Below, piece by piece: positions 7,931 through 15,341 of a DNA stretch of 50,404 bases. The DNA lies in the NCBI GenBank assembly GCA_001772335.1, contig METM01000032.1:1-50404 (forward strand), written 5' to 3'. This DNA is from a candidate division WOR-1 bacterium RIFCSPHIGHO2_01_FULL_53_15 (GTDB lineage Bacteria; Margulisbacteria; WOR-1; O2-12-FULL-45-9; XYB2-FULL-48-7). The notes beneath the pieces are model-generated. The model saw only the letters and a list, made by a program, of their open reading frames with translations, ran no database searches and had not been told where the DNA came from. The number at the start of each line of letters is the position of its first letter. Position 1 is the first letter of the stretch. Made by a program: the position numbers and the translations under genes.

Positions 7931-8974
7931 CTAATCCACCACCGAAAATTTAAACTGCGCCAACAATTTTCCATCGGCTTTGGAAACGATCGAGCCGACA
8001 TAGACGGCGTTCCCCGCCCTGATGCCGAAGTCGGTCATGCCGTCCCAGACAACTTTGTTGTAGCCGGCCGCCCCGCCGTTCTGGCCGGTCGGCAGAGAAA
8101 AGCGCTTGATCGTCTGGGCGGTGCCGGCGATGATATAGAGATCGAGGTCGGCGTCGCGCGAGAGGACATACTGGATCTCGGCGCGGCCGTGCTTGGTGAT
8201 GGAAAACGGCGCCGGAAAGACCAGGACCGGCCCGATTACTTGGAGAGGCCCGCCCATGACGGTGACAGTGAAGGCCTCGGTCGTTTCCGCGCCTAAACTA
8301 TCCACGGCAGAGATAGACAATAGATTATCGCCGTCGACCAGTTTTTTTTCGGCCGGCACGTCATAAGCAAAGCTAAAGCCGCGCACCTCGCCGGCCGCCG
8401 TATAGACCGCGGTCTGGTTCGCTTCGGAGATATTCATCGTGTTCTTGGGCGAGCCGCTCTCAACACCCTGCGCGGTAATAGAGACCCCGGCGGCGGAGAC
8501 GGCATAATCGCTCTCCACTTTGGCCGTGATCTTCGGCGTGTCCGAGACGATAAATTTCTCTCCCCTGGCCACCAGCCCCTTCTGGTAAAGCCGCTCCCCG
8601 AACCTGACATCGGTGATTCTGGGCAGGGGGAAGCGGAAATAGAGCGCCAGGTTCCTCGCCTCGGCCGAAGCCGGACCGATCTCTTGCCCATTTTCATAAA
8701 CCCGGAAACCAACAGAATAGACCGGGCTCTTGGCCAGGTCGGCGGTCAGGGGAAAGTTCAACAAAATATAAGGCAGTGTTGTGGTCGTTGTTCCACCGAG
8801 CGAAGTCGAGGTGGTGGTGGTCGTTCCACCGAGCGTAGTCGAGGTGGTGGTGGTTCCACCGAGCGTAGTCGAGGTGGTTGTCGTTGCCGGCGGCGGCGGG
8901 GCTGGCGGGGGCGGCGGAGCAAAAACCGCGTTTTGCAGAAAAAGCATGGTCAGCATAATTAAGGCCGCTCTCAT
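7931..8974 (-). CDS. Exported Thr/Pro-rich protein with FlgD-like Ig C-terminus
   Basis: This 347-residue protein has a signal peptide (residues 1-18, MRAALIMLTMLFLQNAVFA). A proline run is followed by a Ser/Thr/Gly linker (STTLGGTTTT repeated three times, residues about 30-67). Ig-like beta domains follow, and the C-terminus (GYNKVVWDGMTDFGIRAGNAVYVGSIVSKADG) matches FlgD-like Ig domains and is close to the end of the beta-helix protein downstream. The start ATG overlaps the upstream gene's stop (ATGA, 8971-8974). It is probably co-exported with its neighbours; such C-terminal domains often act as secretion or anchoring signals. The function is unknown. Confidence 0.75.
   Translation of the reverse strand: MRAALIMLTMLFLQNAVFAPPPPPAPPPPATTTTSTTLGGTTTTSTTLGGTTTTTSTSLGGTTTTTLPYILLNFPLTADLAKSPVYSVGFRVYENGQEIGPASAEARNLALYFRFPLPRITDVRFGERLYQKGLVARGEKFIVSDTPKITAKVESDYAVSAAGVSITAQGVESGSPKNTMNISEANQTAVYTAAGEVRGFSFAYDVPAEKKLVDGDNLLSISAVDSLGAETTEAFTVTVMGGPLQVIGPVLVFPAPFSITKHGRAEIQYVLSRDADLDLYIIAGTAQTIKRFSLPTGQNGGAAGYNKVVWDGMTDFGIRAGNAVYVGSIVSKADGKLLAQFKFSVVD
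8791..8880. repeat. Three tandem copies of CCACCGAGCG(A/T)AGTCGAGGTGG
   Basis: The 22-bp unit, itself partly palindromic, occurs three times (about 8793, 8826 and 8855) separated by TGGTGG-type triplets. Read on minus it encodes STTLGG within the Thr-rich linker. The CGACT(A/T)CGCTCGG core looks like a dispersed genomic repeat that entered the gene and was then amplified. Confidence 0.75.
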
Positions 8975-9360
8975 GGCGCCTGTCCCGCGGCCGGCTCCAT
9001 GCCGGCCGGATAATTCTCCGCTTCCCAGGTATAGGTCTGCCAGGTTTTCCTCTCCAGGACCTCGATCGTCACGGCGCGCGTCGCTGTCTGACCGATGACG
9101 CCGTCAATATCATAATTGGGCGGCGAAATAATAAAGCTTGCCGGGATGGTTGTCGTGGTCACGCCGGGCGGTGACGTCGGCGGCGGCGAAGTTGGCGGTG
9201 GCGACGTCGGAGGTGGTGACGTCGGCGGTGGCGACGTCGGCGGCGGTAATGTTGTGACCCCGGGCGGGGGAGGCGGCGGCATTGGCGGGGCATAAGAGGC
9301 CACAACAAGCAAGCCAAGCCAACCAAAAGCTATTAAGATCAAAATAATTTTATTATTCAT
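8971..9360 (-). CDS. Small exported proline-rich protein (PPPTS repeats)
   Basis: This is a 129-residue protein with a signal peptide or N-terminal membrane helix (residues 1-23, MNNKIILILIAFGWLGLLVV). Five PPPTS units and GVTTTT follow (residues about 26-72), then a short folded-looking part (SPPNYDIDGVIGQTATRAVTIEVLERKTW). The last residues PAAGQAP end in the ATGA overlap with the next gene. The start overlaps the preceding gene's stop in the same way. The linker resembles the Thr/Pro-rich linker of the adjacent protein, so both may be cell-surface spacers. No family is recognised. Confidence 0.65.
   Translation of the reverse strand: MNNKIILILIAFGWLGLLVVASYAPPMPPPPPPGVTTLPPPTSPPPTSPPPTSPPPTSPPPTSPPGVTTTTIPASFIISPPNYDIDGVIGQTATRAVTIEVLERKTWQTYTWEAENYPAGMEPAAGQAP
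9172..9247. repeat. 15-bp tandem repeat GACGTCGGCGGTGGC encoding PPPTS
   Basis: Five imperfect 15-bp units in phase with the codons encode the PPPTS tract. This looks like ordinary in-gene tandem expansion, unlike the dispersed palindromes elsewhere. Confidence 0.8.
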
Positions 9361-9977
9361 TGTTTTGGCTGCCAGGTAAAGATCGTTGAAACCGGCGCGA
9401 TCACTTCGCGGTATTGCCAGTAGCCATCCGATTCATAAGTTGCCGAGCCGGCGATCCGGCCGAAGCCAAAATAGACATAATCACCCGCCGAGAATTCGGC
9501 CGTCGGCGAAGCGGTCATATATTCATAAGTGACGATGCCCGTCGCCGGGCTGTAGATCGGCCGGGCATGATAGACCGCTCGCTGGTCGCTACTGAGATTG
9601 CGCCACTGCGCGGTGACGTTCCACCCCTGGTTAATAAGGTCATAATGATCAACTTCAATGCATTCGTACGGCATGGAAGCGGCCTGAAGCGCCGTGTTGA
9701 TATCGCTCATGATCGCCTCGAGCGTCGCGTAAGCCGCGCTCTTGAGATAATACGACTGATAATAAGTCATTCCATAACGCAGGGGGTCGCTCCGGTCATT
9801 GAAAGTATAAACGCCGGCAACTTCGAGTGAAGGCAGAACCGTGATCCCTTCGTCCGCCAGCCCGCCGAAAATGCCGAGCCCGCCCCCGAGCACCCTGGTC
9901 GCCGGGCTTTCCGTCTGCGTCAAACATATTGCCGCCGCGATCAGGCAAATAATAATTATATATCTTGATGTCTTCAT
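9357..9977 (-). CDS. Exported protein of unknown family, paralogue of the upstream gene
   Basis: A 206-residue protein with a signal peptide (MKTSRYIIIICLIAAAICLT). It is a diverged duplicate of the gene at 9982-10695. Shared blocks, in order, are LPSLEVAGVYTFND, MRYGMTYYQSYYLKS, YECIEVDHYD, AQWRN, HARPIYSPATG.VTYEY and GDYVYFGFG. These run over nearly the whole mature part, so the pair arose by tandem duplication. No cysteine pairs, metal motifs or catalytic triads stand out. The shared TYYQS..SAAY..DIN.AL pattern suggests a conserved alpha/beta fold. The gene overlaps the next one by 4 bases. The function is unknown. Confidence 0.7.
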   Translation of the reverse strand: MKTSRYIIIICLIAAAICLTQTESPATRVLGGGLGIFGGLADEGITVLPSLEVAGVYTFNDRSDPLRYGMTYYQSYYLKSAAYATLEAIMSDINTALQAASMPYECIEVDHYDLINQGWNVTAQWRNLSSDQRAVYHARPIYSPATGIVTYEYMTASPTAEFSAGDYVYFGFGRIAGSATYESDGYWQYREVIAPVSTIFTWQPKQ

Positions 9978-9981
9978 TTAT

Positions 9982-10695
9982 TTATTTTGGCGCCCAGTTA
10001 AATTTCAGCGCGCTCCTGGCGTCGAGCGCGTCCCGGTACTTCCAGTGGCTGCCTTCATAGGCCGCCGCCGGCACCGAGATCTTGCCGAAGCCAAAGTAGA
10101 CATAGTCGCCTTGAGCGAAATTGGCTGCCGGTGAAGCCGGCGTATATTCATAAGTCACGGCGCCGGTCGCCGGGCTGTAGATTGGCCGGGCGTGATAAAA
10201 GTCGAGCTGCTGGTCGTAATTTCGCCACCGCGCGGTCTCCTCCCAGCCCTGGTTGGCCGGGTCGTAATGGTCAACCTCGATGCATTCGTAAGCCGTGATC
10301 CCCGCCGCTTCCAGCGCCGCGTTGACGTCAGCCATGATCGCGGCCAGGTCGGCATAGGCGCTGCTGCGCAGGTAAAATGATTGATAATAGGTCAGGCCGT
10401 AGCGCATCGGCTCGGCCGGGTCGTTATAAGTGTAGACGCCGGAGACCTCAAGCGAGGGGAGAAAAGCGGCTTCAGGGGTCAGGCCGTCGGAAAAAATGCC
10501 GATCACCGGCTGGCCGCCGATCGCTTCGAGCGTTATCCCCGGGCCGGAGAGGGGCGCGGGCAGGCCGCTGCAGGGAATAACATAATCAACCGTGACGCCG
10601 CCGCCGGTCACTTTTTCCGCGGACACGGCGCCGGCCGACAGGGTTAAAAAAACGATCAGAACAAAAACGGGCCATGAATGTTTTTTTACCGCCAC
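9982..10695 (-). CDS. Exported protein of unknown family, first gene of the surface operon
   Basis: A 237-residue protein starting at GTG 10695 with a signal peptide (residues 1-26, ending AGAVSA). The mature part opens with GGGVTVDYVIPCSG and contains the blocks shared with its downstream paralogue (LPSLEVSGVYTYND, YYQSFYLRS, YECIEVDHYD, ARPIYSPATG). It is the first gene after the promoter at 10705-10732, so it likely leads the surface-protein transcript. The GTG lies only 9 bases past the -10 box, leaving almost no leader. The extra residues 27-75 are absent from the paralogue. No known domain is recognised. Confidence 0.7.
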   Translation of the reverse strand: MAVKKHSWPVFVLIVFLTLSAGAVSAEKVTGGGVTVDYVIPCSGLPAPLSGPGITLEAIGGQPVIGIFSDGLTPEAAFLPSLEVSGVYTYNDPAEPMRYGLTYYQSFYLRSSAYADLAAIMADVNAALEAAGITAYECIEVDHYDPANQGWEETARWRNYDQQLDFYHARPIYSPATGAVTYEYTPASPAANFAQGDYVYFGFGKISVPAAAYEGSHWKYRDALDARSALKFNWAPK

Positions 10696-10704
10696 AGTGT
10701 ATTC

Positions 10705-10732
10705 ATTATATATCAGACGGGCAATTATGCAA
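10705..10732 (-). promoter_or_regulatory. Promoter of the surface-protein operon
   Basis: On minus: TTGCAT (10732-10727), 16-bp spacer, TATAAT (10710-10705). The start codon GTG begins 10 bases after the -10 box, so the transcript would have a leader of only about 2-3 bases and no ribosome site. Confidence 0.7.
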
Positions 10733-10735
10733 GCA

Positions 10736-11185
10736 TTAACGGCTGAAAAACGTCTCGCGTTTTTGCCTGACCGTCTGCGTCATTTCTTCGGAGAGCGTGG
10801 CGCGCTCCTCGGCCGAGACGATGGCGATAGAGCTCGGCGCGAAGAGGAAGATCGTCTCGCCGATCTTCATCATGTGCCCGTCGATGGCGTAGGCCGTGCC
10901 GCAGACAAAATCAATGAGGCGCGTCCCCTCGGCCGGGTCAAGGTGCTTGAGGTTGACGATGACCGGCGAGCCCCCGCGCAGGTTGGTCGAGATATTGAGA
11001 GAATCTTCGTAGATCTTCGGTTCATAGACCATGATGTCGGAGAATCCATCCACCCTCGGCTCCCGCTCCCGTTTTCCTTTGAGGATCGTCCCGATATCCA
11101 TCTGCTGGCCGCCGCTCTCCTCTTCGCCTATCTCTTCTTCGAGACCGATGAAACGCTTCGCCCGCCGCAAGATGTTCTCAACCAT
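10736..11185 (-). CDS. sepF: Cell division protein SepF
   Basis: SepF polymerises and tethers FtsZ to the membrane at the division site. The 149-residue product has an N-terminal amphipathic segment (MVENILRRAKRFIGLEEE), an acidic linker and the compact C-terminal domain. Typical blocks of that domain are MVYEPKIYEDSLNISTNLRGG, SPVIVNLKHLDPAEGTRLIDFVCG and GTAYAIDGHMMKIGETIFLFAPSSIAI. The length is normal. It follows yggS by only 3 bases, the same yggS-sepF order seen in many Gram-positive and cyanobacterial genomes. It therefore belongs to the yggS transcript, not the surface operon. Confidence 0.93.
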   Translation of the reverse strand: MVENILRRAKRFIGLEEEIGEEESGGQQMDIGTILKGKREREPRVDGFSDIMVYEPKIYEDSLNISTNLRGGSPVIVNLKHLDPAEGTRLIDFVCGTAYAIDGHMMKIGETIFLFAPSSIAIVSAEERATLSEEMTQTVRQKRETFFSR

Positions 11186-11188
11186 TTT

Positions 11189-11866
11189 TTATCCCTCCCG
11201 AGTAAATATTGCCCGACCGAGCCGGACCAGATTGGCCCCTTCCGCTATCGCGGTCTCAAAATCGCCGCTCATCCCCATGGAAAGATACTTCAACTCGACC
11301 TTCGGGAGGTTCATTTTTTTTATCTCTACGCTTAACTCGCGCAATGCCGCAAAGCTGGACCGCGGATCAGCCTCAAGCGGCCCGAGCGTCATCAGCCCCT
11401 GGACTTTTATTTTTCCCAGCGTTGAAGCGAAACGAACAAGCTCGATCGCCTCCGAACTCCTAACTCCGAACTTCGACTCTTCGCCCGAAGTGTTGACTTC
11501 GATCAAGACCTTCGCCTGTTCCTTCGCCTCTGCCTCGATCTCCCCCGCCAGCCGCTCGCTGTCAACCGACTGAATTATATCAAACATGTCAAGCGCCTGT
11601 CGAACTTTATTGCGCTGGAGATGGCCGATCATGTGGAGAGTGACGGCGGGATATTTTCCCCTGATCAGCGCCGCCCGCTTTTCCGCCTCCTGAACGCGGT
11701 TCTCGCCGATGTCGGCTATGCCCGCCTCGATCGCCTCAAAGATATCCTCCAGCGGCACATTTTTGACGACGGCGATAAGTTTTATTTCATCAGGTTGGCG
11801 GCCGACGGTTTGGGCGGCTTTGGCGATCTTTTCCCTGACCTTCTTGATATTTTCGGTTATCGACAT
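11189..11866 (-). CDS. yggS: YggS/PROSC-type pyridoxal phosphate homeostasis protein
   Basis: This family binds pyridoxal 5'-phosphate and buffers its supply; no catalytic reaction is established. The 225-residue product has the single TIM-barrel layout. It shows IKLIAVVKNVPLEDIFEAIEAG with the PLP lysine, IGENRVQEAEKR, LHMIGHLQRNKVRQALD, IQSVDSERLAGEI, VLIEVNTSGEESKFG, VQGLMTLGPL and LSMGMSGDFETAIAEGANLVRLGRAIF near the end. It starts at ATG 11866, 9 bases downstream of TATAAT (11881-11876 on minus), so the leader is about 2-3 bases. It is followed immediately by sepF. Confidence 0.93.
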   Translation of the reverse strand: MSITENIKKVREKIAKAAQTVGRQPDEIKLIAVVKNVPLEDIFEAIEAGIADIGENRVQEAEKRAALIRGKYPAVTLHMIGHLQRNKVRQALDMFDIIQSVDSERLAGEIEAEAKEQAKVLIEVNTSGEESKFGVRSSEAIELVRFASTLGKIKVQGLMTLGPLEADPRSSFAALRELSVEIKKMNLPKVELKYLSMGMSGDFETAIAEGANLVRLGRAIFTREG

Positions 11867-11875
11867 GGCTTGTGA

Positions 11876-11881
11876 ATTATA
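11876..11881 (-). promoter_or_regulatory. -10 box for yggS-sepF
   Basis: TATAAT on minus, ending 9 bases before the yggS start codon. A good -35 is not visible; the region upstream is the ATCAG repeat, which offers only a weak TGATAT. Confidence 0.55.
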
Positions 11882-11888
11882 ACATTAT

Positions 11889-12178
11889 GGACATCAGAAT
11901 ATCAGGGCATCAGGGGGGAGAATATCGGAGGATCAGGTCATCAGGAGGAAGAATATCAGAATATCAGGGCATCAGGAGGTTACCGGTTTTTTGAACCTGA
12001 TATCCTGATCTCCTGATACCCACTTCCTGATCTTCTGATCCCCTGATATCCTTAGAAGATCAGGTCATCAGGAGGAAGAATATCAGAATATCAGGGTATC
12101 AGAAGGTTGCCGGTTTTTTGAACCTGATATCCTGATCTCCTGATACCCACTTCCTGATCTTCTGATCCCCTGATATCC
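11889..12178. repeat. ATCAG-rich repeat region with a 127-bp tandem duplication
   Basis: This spacer between yggS and rpsB (about 410 bases without a gene) is filled by units such as GAATATCAG, GGCATCAGG and their complements CCTGATATC. A block of about 120 bp starting GATCAGGTCATCAGGAGGAA occurs at 11931 and again at 12058 (period 127) with very few differences. Within each block the left half (ATCAG units) is the reverse complement of the right half (CTGAT units) around ACCGGTTTTTTGAACC or GCCGGTTTTTTGAACC, so each copy can form one long hairpin. A related repeat is embedded in the secretin gene at 39073-39205. Confidence 0.85.
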
Positions 12179-12194
12179 ATAATTGTATCCTTAA

Positions 12195-12223
12195 TTGCAA
12201 AACCCCCGATCCTGTGATAAAAT
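12195..12223 (+). promoter_or_regulatory. Promoter of rpsB-tsf
   Basis: TTGCAA (12195-12200), 17-bp spacer, TAAAAT (12218-12223). About 50 bases of leader follow, with AGGAGG before the rpsB ATG, so this operon, unlike several neighbours, uses a normal leader and ribosome site. Confidence 0.65.
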
Positions 12224-12276
12224 CAATACTTGATTGCTCTCGTTATGATCTGAATATATAAACACCAGGAGGCACC

Positions 12277-13128
12277 ATGCCCGTAGTTACCATGAAAGAA
12301 CTGCTCGAGGCCGGCGTCCATTTCGGCCACCAGAGCAAGCGCTGGAATCCCAAGATGCAGCGCTACATTTATTCCGCCCGCAACGGCATCCATGTCATCG
12401 ACCTGCACAAGTCGATCCCGCTGATCGAAAAGGCCTATGAGTTCGTCAAAGGGCTCGCGGCCAACGGCTCCATCCTGTTCGTCGGCACCAAGAAGCAGGC
12501 CCAGGAGGCGACCGAAGAAGAGGCCAAACGCTGCGGCATGTTCTTCGTCAACCAGCGCTGGATGGGCGGTACGCTGACGAACTTCAAGACGTTGAAAAAG
12601 AATATCGCCCGCTTGAACGACATCGAAAAGATGAAAGAGGACGGCACCTATGCCCGCCTGCCGAAAAAAGAAGTGATCCTGCTTGAGAGAGAGCACCGCA
12701 AGCTGATGCGGGGACTGGGCGGCATCCGCCAGATGACGATGCTCCCCGCCGCCGTCTTTATCATCGACACGATCAAGGAGCAGACGGCGCTTAAAGAAGC
12801 TCGGCGCCTTAGCATCCCGATCGTCGCCATCGTTGACACCAACACCGACCCCGACGAGGTCGATTACCCGATCCCGGGCAACGACGACGCCATCCGCTCG
12901 ATCAAACTGCTCACCAAGATCGTCGCCGACGCCGTGATCGCCGGACGCGAAGTGGCCAAGCCGGTCGAAGCGGCCGCCGAAGGCGGGGAAGCCGGCGAGC
13001 CGATCGCGGCGCCGCTTGAGGTCGAAGAAGCCGAAGCGCTGACCATGGAACAGCATCTTGAAGAGACCGTCCTCTCGCATGTCATCGTGCCGAAAGAGGC
13101 GGAGGAAGAGAAGAGGGTAGGTTTTTAG
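12277..13128 (+). CDS. rpsB: Small ribosomal subunit protein uS2
   Basis: uS2 binds the head-body junction of the 30S subunit and is needed for bS1 docking. The 283-residue product begins [19 protein letters not shown] and shows [74 protein letters not shown] and [17 protein letters not shown], all characteristic of the family. A Glu/Ala-rich tail of about 55 residues extends past the usual end. AGGAGG lies 5-6 bases upstream of the ATG. It is followed by tsf 25 bases later, the usual order. Confidence 0.98.
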   Translation: MPVVTMKELLEAGVHFGHQSKRWNPKMQRYIYSARNGIHVIDLHKSIPLIEKAYEFVKGLAANGSILFVGTKKQAQEATEEEAKRCGMFFVNQRWMGGTLTNFKTLKKNIARLNDIEKMKEDGTYARLPKKEVILLEREHRKLMRGLGGIRQMTMLPAAVFIIDTIKEQTALKEARRLSIPIVAIVDTNTDPDEVDYPIPGNDDAIRSIKLLTKIVADAVIAGREVAKPVEAAAEGGEAGEPIAAPLEVEEAEALTMEQHLEETVLSHVIVPKEAEEEKRVGF

Positions 13129-13153
13129 TTAGATTGTTAAAAAGGCAGATAAG

Positions 13154-13753
13154 ATGGAAATAACCAGTGAACACATAAAGTCCTTAAGAGAAAAGACCGG
13201 CTGCGGCATGATGGATTGCAAGGCGGCGCTTAAAGAAGCCAAAGGCGACCTTGAAGCGGCCGTCGATATTTTGCGGAAAAAGGGCGTCGCTTCCGCCTCG
13301 CGGCGGGCCGGCCGCACCGCGGCCGAAGGGATCGTTGAGTCATACATCCACACCGGCGGCAAGATCGGGGTCCTGGTCGAAGTCAATTCCGAGTCCGACT
13401 TCGTCGCCCGCAACATCGACTTTCAGGGCTTTGTCAAAGACATCTGCCTGCAGATCGCGGCCTCCAATCCCCAATATATCTCGCGCGACGAAGTGCCGGA
13501 CGGCATCATCTCCCACGAAAGCGACATCCTGGCCACGCAGGCGCGGCAGGAGGGCAAACCGGAGAAAGCGATCGAAAAGATCATCCAGGGCCGGCTCGAT
13601 AAATTCTATTCCGAGGTCTGCCTGCTCGACCAGCCCTTTATCCGCGACCCCAAGATTGCGATCAAAGATCTCCTGGGCGCGCTGGTCGCCAAGATCGGCG
13701 AGAATATCGTCATCCGCCGGTTCGTCCGCTACCAATTAGGCGAGAAGTCGTAA
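13154..13753 (+). CDS. tsf: Elongation factor Ts, short form
   Basis: EF-Ts recycles EF-Tu by exchanging GDP for GTP. The 199-residue product has the N-terminal UBA-like helix bundle (EHIKSLREKTGCGMMDCKAALKEAKGDLEAAVDILRKKG), where TGCGMMDCK matches the signature TGxGxMDCK. The core follows with YIHTGGKIGVLVEVNSESDFVARN, LCL-type QIAASNPQYISRDEVP and KFYSEVCLLDQPFIRDPKIAIKDL. At about 200 residues it is the single-core form seen in many phyla, shorter than the E. coli protein. It is co-transcribed with rpsB. Confidence 0.97.
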   Translation: MEITSEHIKSLREKTGCGMMDCKAALKEAKGDLEAAVDILRKKGVASASRRAGRTAAEGIVESYIHTGGKIGVLVEVNSESDFVARNIDFQGFVKDICLQIAASNPQYISRDEVPDGIISHESDILATQARQEGKPEKAIEKIIQGRLDKFYSEVCLLDQPFIRDPKIAIKDLLGALVAKIGENIVIRRFVRYQLGEKS

Positions 13754-13770
13754 TTAACGGGAGGCAACAA

Positions 13771-14778
13771 ATGTCAATTAATTTAAGCGCCATTAGTCCA
13801 AATTTTACCGGCTTTATAAAAAACATCCAGATTGACAGCGACCGTAATCCCAACGATCTTTCGGCCGATGACCTTTACGCGACCTTAACCAACCCCCTTA
13901 GCGAAGACAGCCAAAAAACTAGGAGCGAAAATGCGGCCTGGGCCCTGTACGCAGTCAGGCAGGTTTCCGCGGAGGAAGTTTTCTCCATGATTAAAAAACT
14001 CGAGCAGCTAATGTCGGGAGATCCCGCCCTCTTTCAAAAAGTGCGGGCCCGTTTTGATCTGTTAAGCAAATTGCCGCCGGCGGCCTTGGATCTTGGCTTC
14101 GGCATCGGACGCTTTGAAGGCGGCGGTGAATATCTCTCTTTCCCGGCGCTCGCCCCATCTTCAGATTTCTACGCCTCCCGGACCGCGGATATAAATGACG
14201 GCGCGTCAGAATTCATCGCCTTAACTTTTGACAAGGCGTCAAACACATTAACCGTCAAAACCAATCAGGGGGAGCAGGTCGCCTTTAAAATTAATCCGCA
14301 AAATAATACGCTCACTTTAACCGATCTGATATCCGGGCAAAGCGCTCCGATGATTTACGAGCCGAATGCCTTCGTGCGTTCGGCCTACGAGCGATTAGCT
14401 CATCTGCTGATCAAAGACGGATCGCCTTTGTACGGCCTATCACGCAGCAACAATTCGCTTGCCTTTGTCTACGGGGAAAAAGAAATTGCCAGGATGGAAA
14501 TCCCCGCGGATGCTGCGCGCGATTTTAATTTTGAGATTATTGGCGGTTTTATCCTGAAAATTTCCCCAAAAAACCCGCGGCAGGCCTTTTCCGCTTCCAG
14601 TCCCTTAGGCGGTCAAACCAAAGACCGCGCCCTTTTAATTACCTTGAACCCATTCACTTTAGAATCCGAAAAACCTTCGATCATGTTCAGCCTGGGCGGG
14701 CTTTCCAGCGGCTTTAGGGATTTCAATGAAATGTTTAATTTTATAAATAATAATATAACAACGGATAACGTAAATTAA
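13771..14778 (+). CDS. Protein of unknown function downstream of tsf
   Basis: A 335-residue protein starting at ATG 13771 with GGGAGG 7 bases upstream. There is no signal peptide and no clear transmembrane helix. The N-terminal half looks helical (SENAAWALYAVRQVSAEEVFSMIKKLEQLM). The middle and C-terminal half look beta-rich (EFIALTFDKASNTLTVKTNQGEQVAFKINPQ, ALLITLNPFTLE). The C-terminus is asparagine-rich. Base composition is more AT-rich than rpsB-tsf and the codon choice differs (more AAA, TTA, ATT), suggesting separate ancestry. It sits 17 bases after tsf and may be read from the same transcript. I do not recognise the family. Confidence 0.7.
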   Translation: MSINLSAISPNFTGFIKNIQIDSDRNPNDLSADDLYATLTNPLSEDSQKTRSENAAWALYAVRQVSAEEVFSMIKKLEQLMSGDPALFQKVRARFDLLSKLPPAALDLGFGIGRFEGGGEYLSFPALAPSSDFYASRTADINDGASEFIALTFDKASNTLTVKTNQGEQVAFKINPQNNTLTLTDLISGQSAPMIYEPNAFVRSAYERLAHLLIKDGSPLYGLSRSNNSLAFVYGEKEIARMEIPADAARDFNFEIIGGFILKISPKNPRQAFSASSPLGGQTKDRALLITLNPFTLESEKPSIMFSLGGLSSGFRDFNEMFNFINNNITTDNVN

Positions 14779-14798
14779 GCCGCGCGCAAATTGACGAA

Positions 14799-14912
14799 AT
14801 GGCTCTTTTCAAAAGCGGCTTAAACATCGGCTTAAGCCGCCAAACTGAAATCGCCTGGGCTTATCTTTACGGCTCTGCTTTGGCCGGCGAACGGTTCGGG
14901 GACTATGAATAA
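14799..14912 (+). pseudogene. Remnant of a minimal nucleotidyltransferase-like gene (37 codons)
   Basis: A short open frame begins ATGGCTCTTTTC and contains the peptide AYLYGSALAGERFGDYE, which resembles the GSxxxGxxxxxSDxD signature at the N-terminus of MNT-type nucleotidyltransferases, before a stop. The expected aspartates are missing, so it would be an inactive fragment of a toxin-antitoxin partner. The first third overlaps a hairpin at 14812-14840. The length is small and the match short, so this could be chance. Confidence 0.35.
14812..14840. terminator. Hairpin GCGGCTTAA..TTAAGCCGC after the unknown gene
   Basis: A perfect 9-bp stem with an 8-base loop lies 35 bases after the stop at 14778. 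No T-tract follows on plus; a T4 run follows on minus. It is similar in sequence to the terminator after the LysM gene at 15342-15376. Confidence 0.45.
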
Positions 14913-14944
14913 TGACATTCTCGAAAAAAAGGGGGTGATGGAAA

Positions 14945-15331
14945 ATGAGTACTGTTGAACCAGTCGGGGGTCAAAAAAAATGGCCTCCAAAATCGCCAAC
15001 AATATGGGAAAATATGCAACCGGCAGTGAATCAAGCAATTGCAAAGAGGCTCGTGAACATGACCTTTCAGCCTTCCCATGTTGTAAGCGCCGGGGAAACT
15101 TTGACCGGCATAGCGATCGACACATATGGCGACAAGGGCGACAGGGGAAATCATATTAATGCTCTGGCGATCGCCGCGGTCAGTGGAATCCGCGACCCAA
15201 ATCTTATTCAGCCGGGTCAGGCAATCCGGATTCCCAGCGTTTCGACGGCTGACCTAGTGGCCATGGCGGCTGACTTGGAACAATTTTTGGCCGACAAGAA
15301 GATATCGCTGGACGATATTTTCGGGCAGTAA
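14945..15331 (+). CDS. LysM-domain protein
   Basis: A 128-residue protein with one LysM domain in its middle (residues about 45-101): HVVSAGETLTGIAIDTYGDKG, an INALAIAAVSGI segment and NPNLIQPGQAIRIPSV-like residues at the end of the domain (DPNLIQPGQAIRIPS). LysM binds N-acetylglucosamine-containing glycans such as peptidoglycan. No signal peptide is visible, so either a non-classical route or a cytoplasmic role (as in some phage and spore proteins) is possible. A C-terminal helix ends DDIFGQ. GGGGGTGAT before ATG 14945 is the ribosome site. Confidence 0.8.
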   Translation: MSTVEPVGGQKKWPPKSPTIWENMQPAVNQAIAKRLVNMTFQPSHVVSAGETLTGIAIDTYGDKGDRGNHINALAIAAVSGIRDPNLIQPGQAIRIPSVSTADLVAMAADLEQFLADKKISLDDIFGQ

Positions 15332-15341
15332 AGGGTTTTCT

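Noticed and set aside
8791..9247. CRISPR-like tandem repeats
   Set aside because: Repeats are in phase with codons and encode Thr/Pro-rich linkers in two exported proteins.
10592..11335. Long plus-strand open frame over sepF and the surface-operon start
   Set aside because: Antisense shadow of sepF and neighbours; its translation is Arg/Asp-rich with no domain, whereas sepF is clear on minus.
11889..12178. CRISPR array
   Set aside because: Units are 9-10 bases, self-complementary and without unique spacers; the larger period is a two-copy duplication, and no cas genes are present.
12223..13080. 285-codon minus-strand frame over rpsB
   Set aside because: Shadow of rpsB produced by GC-rich codons; no start context or homology.
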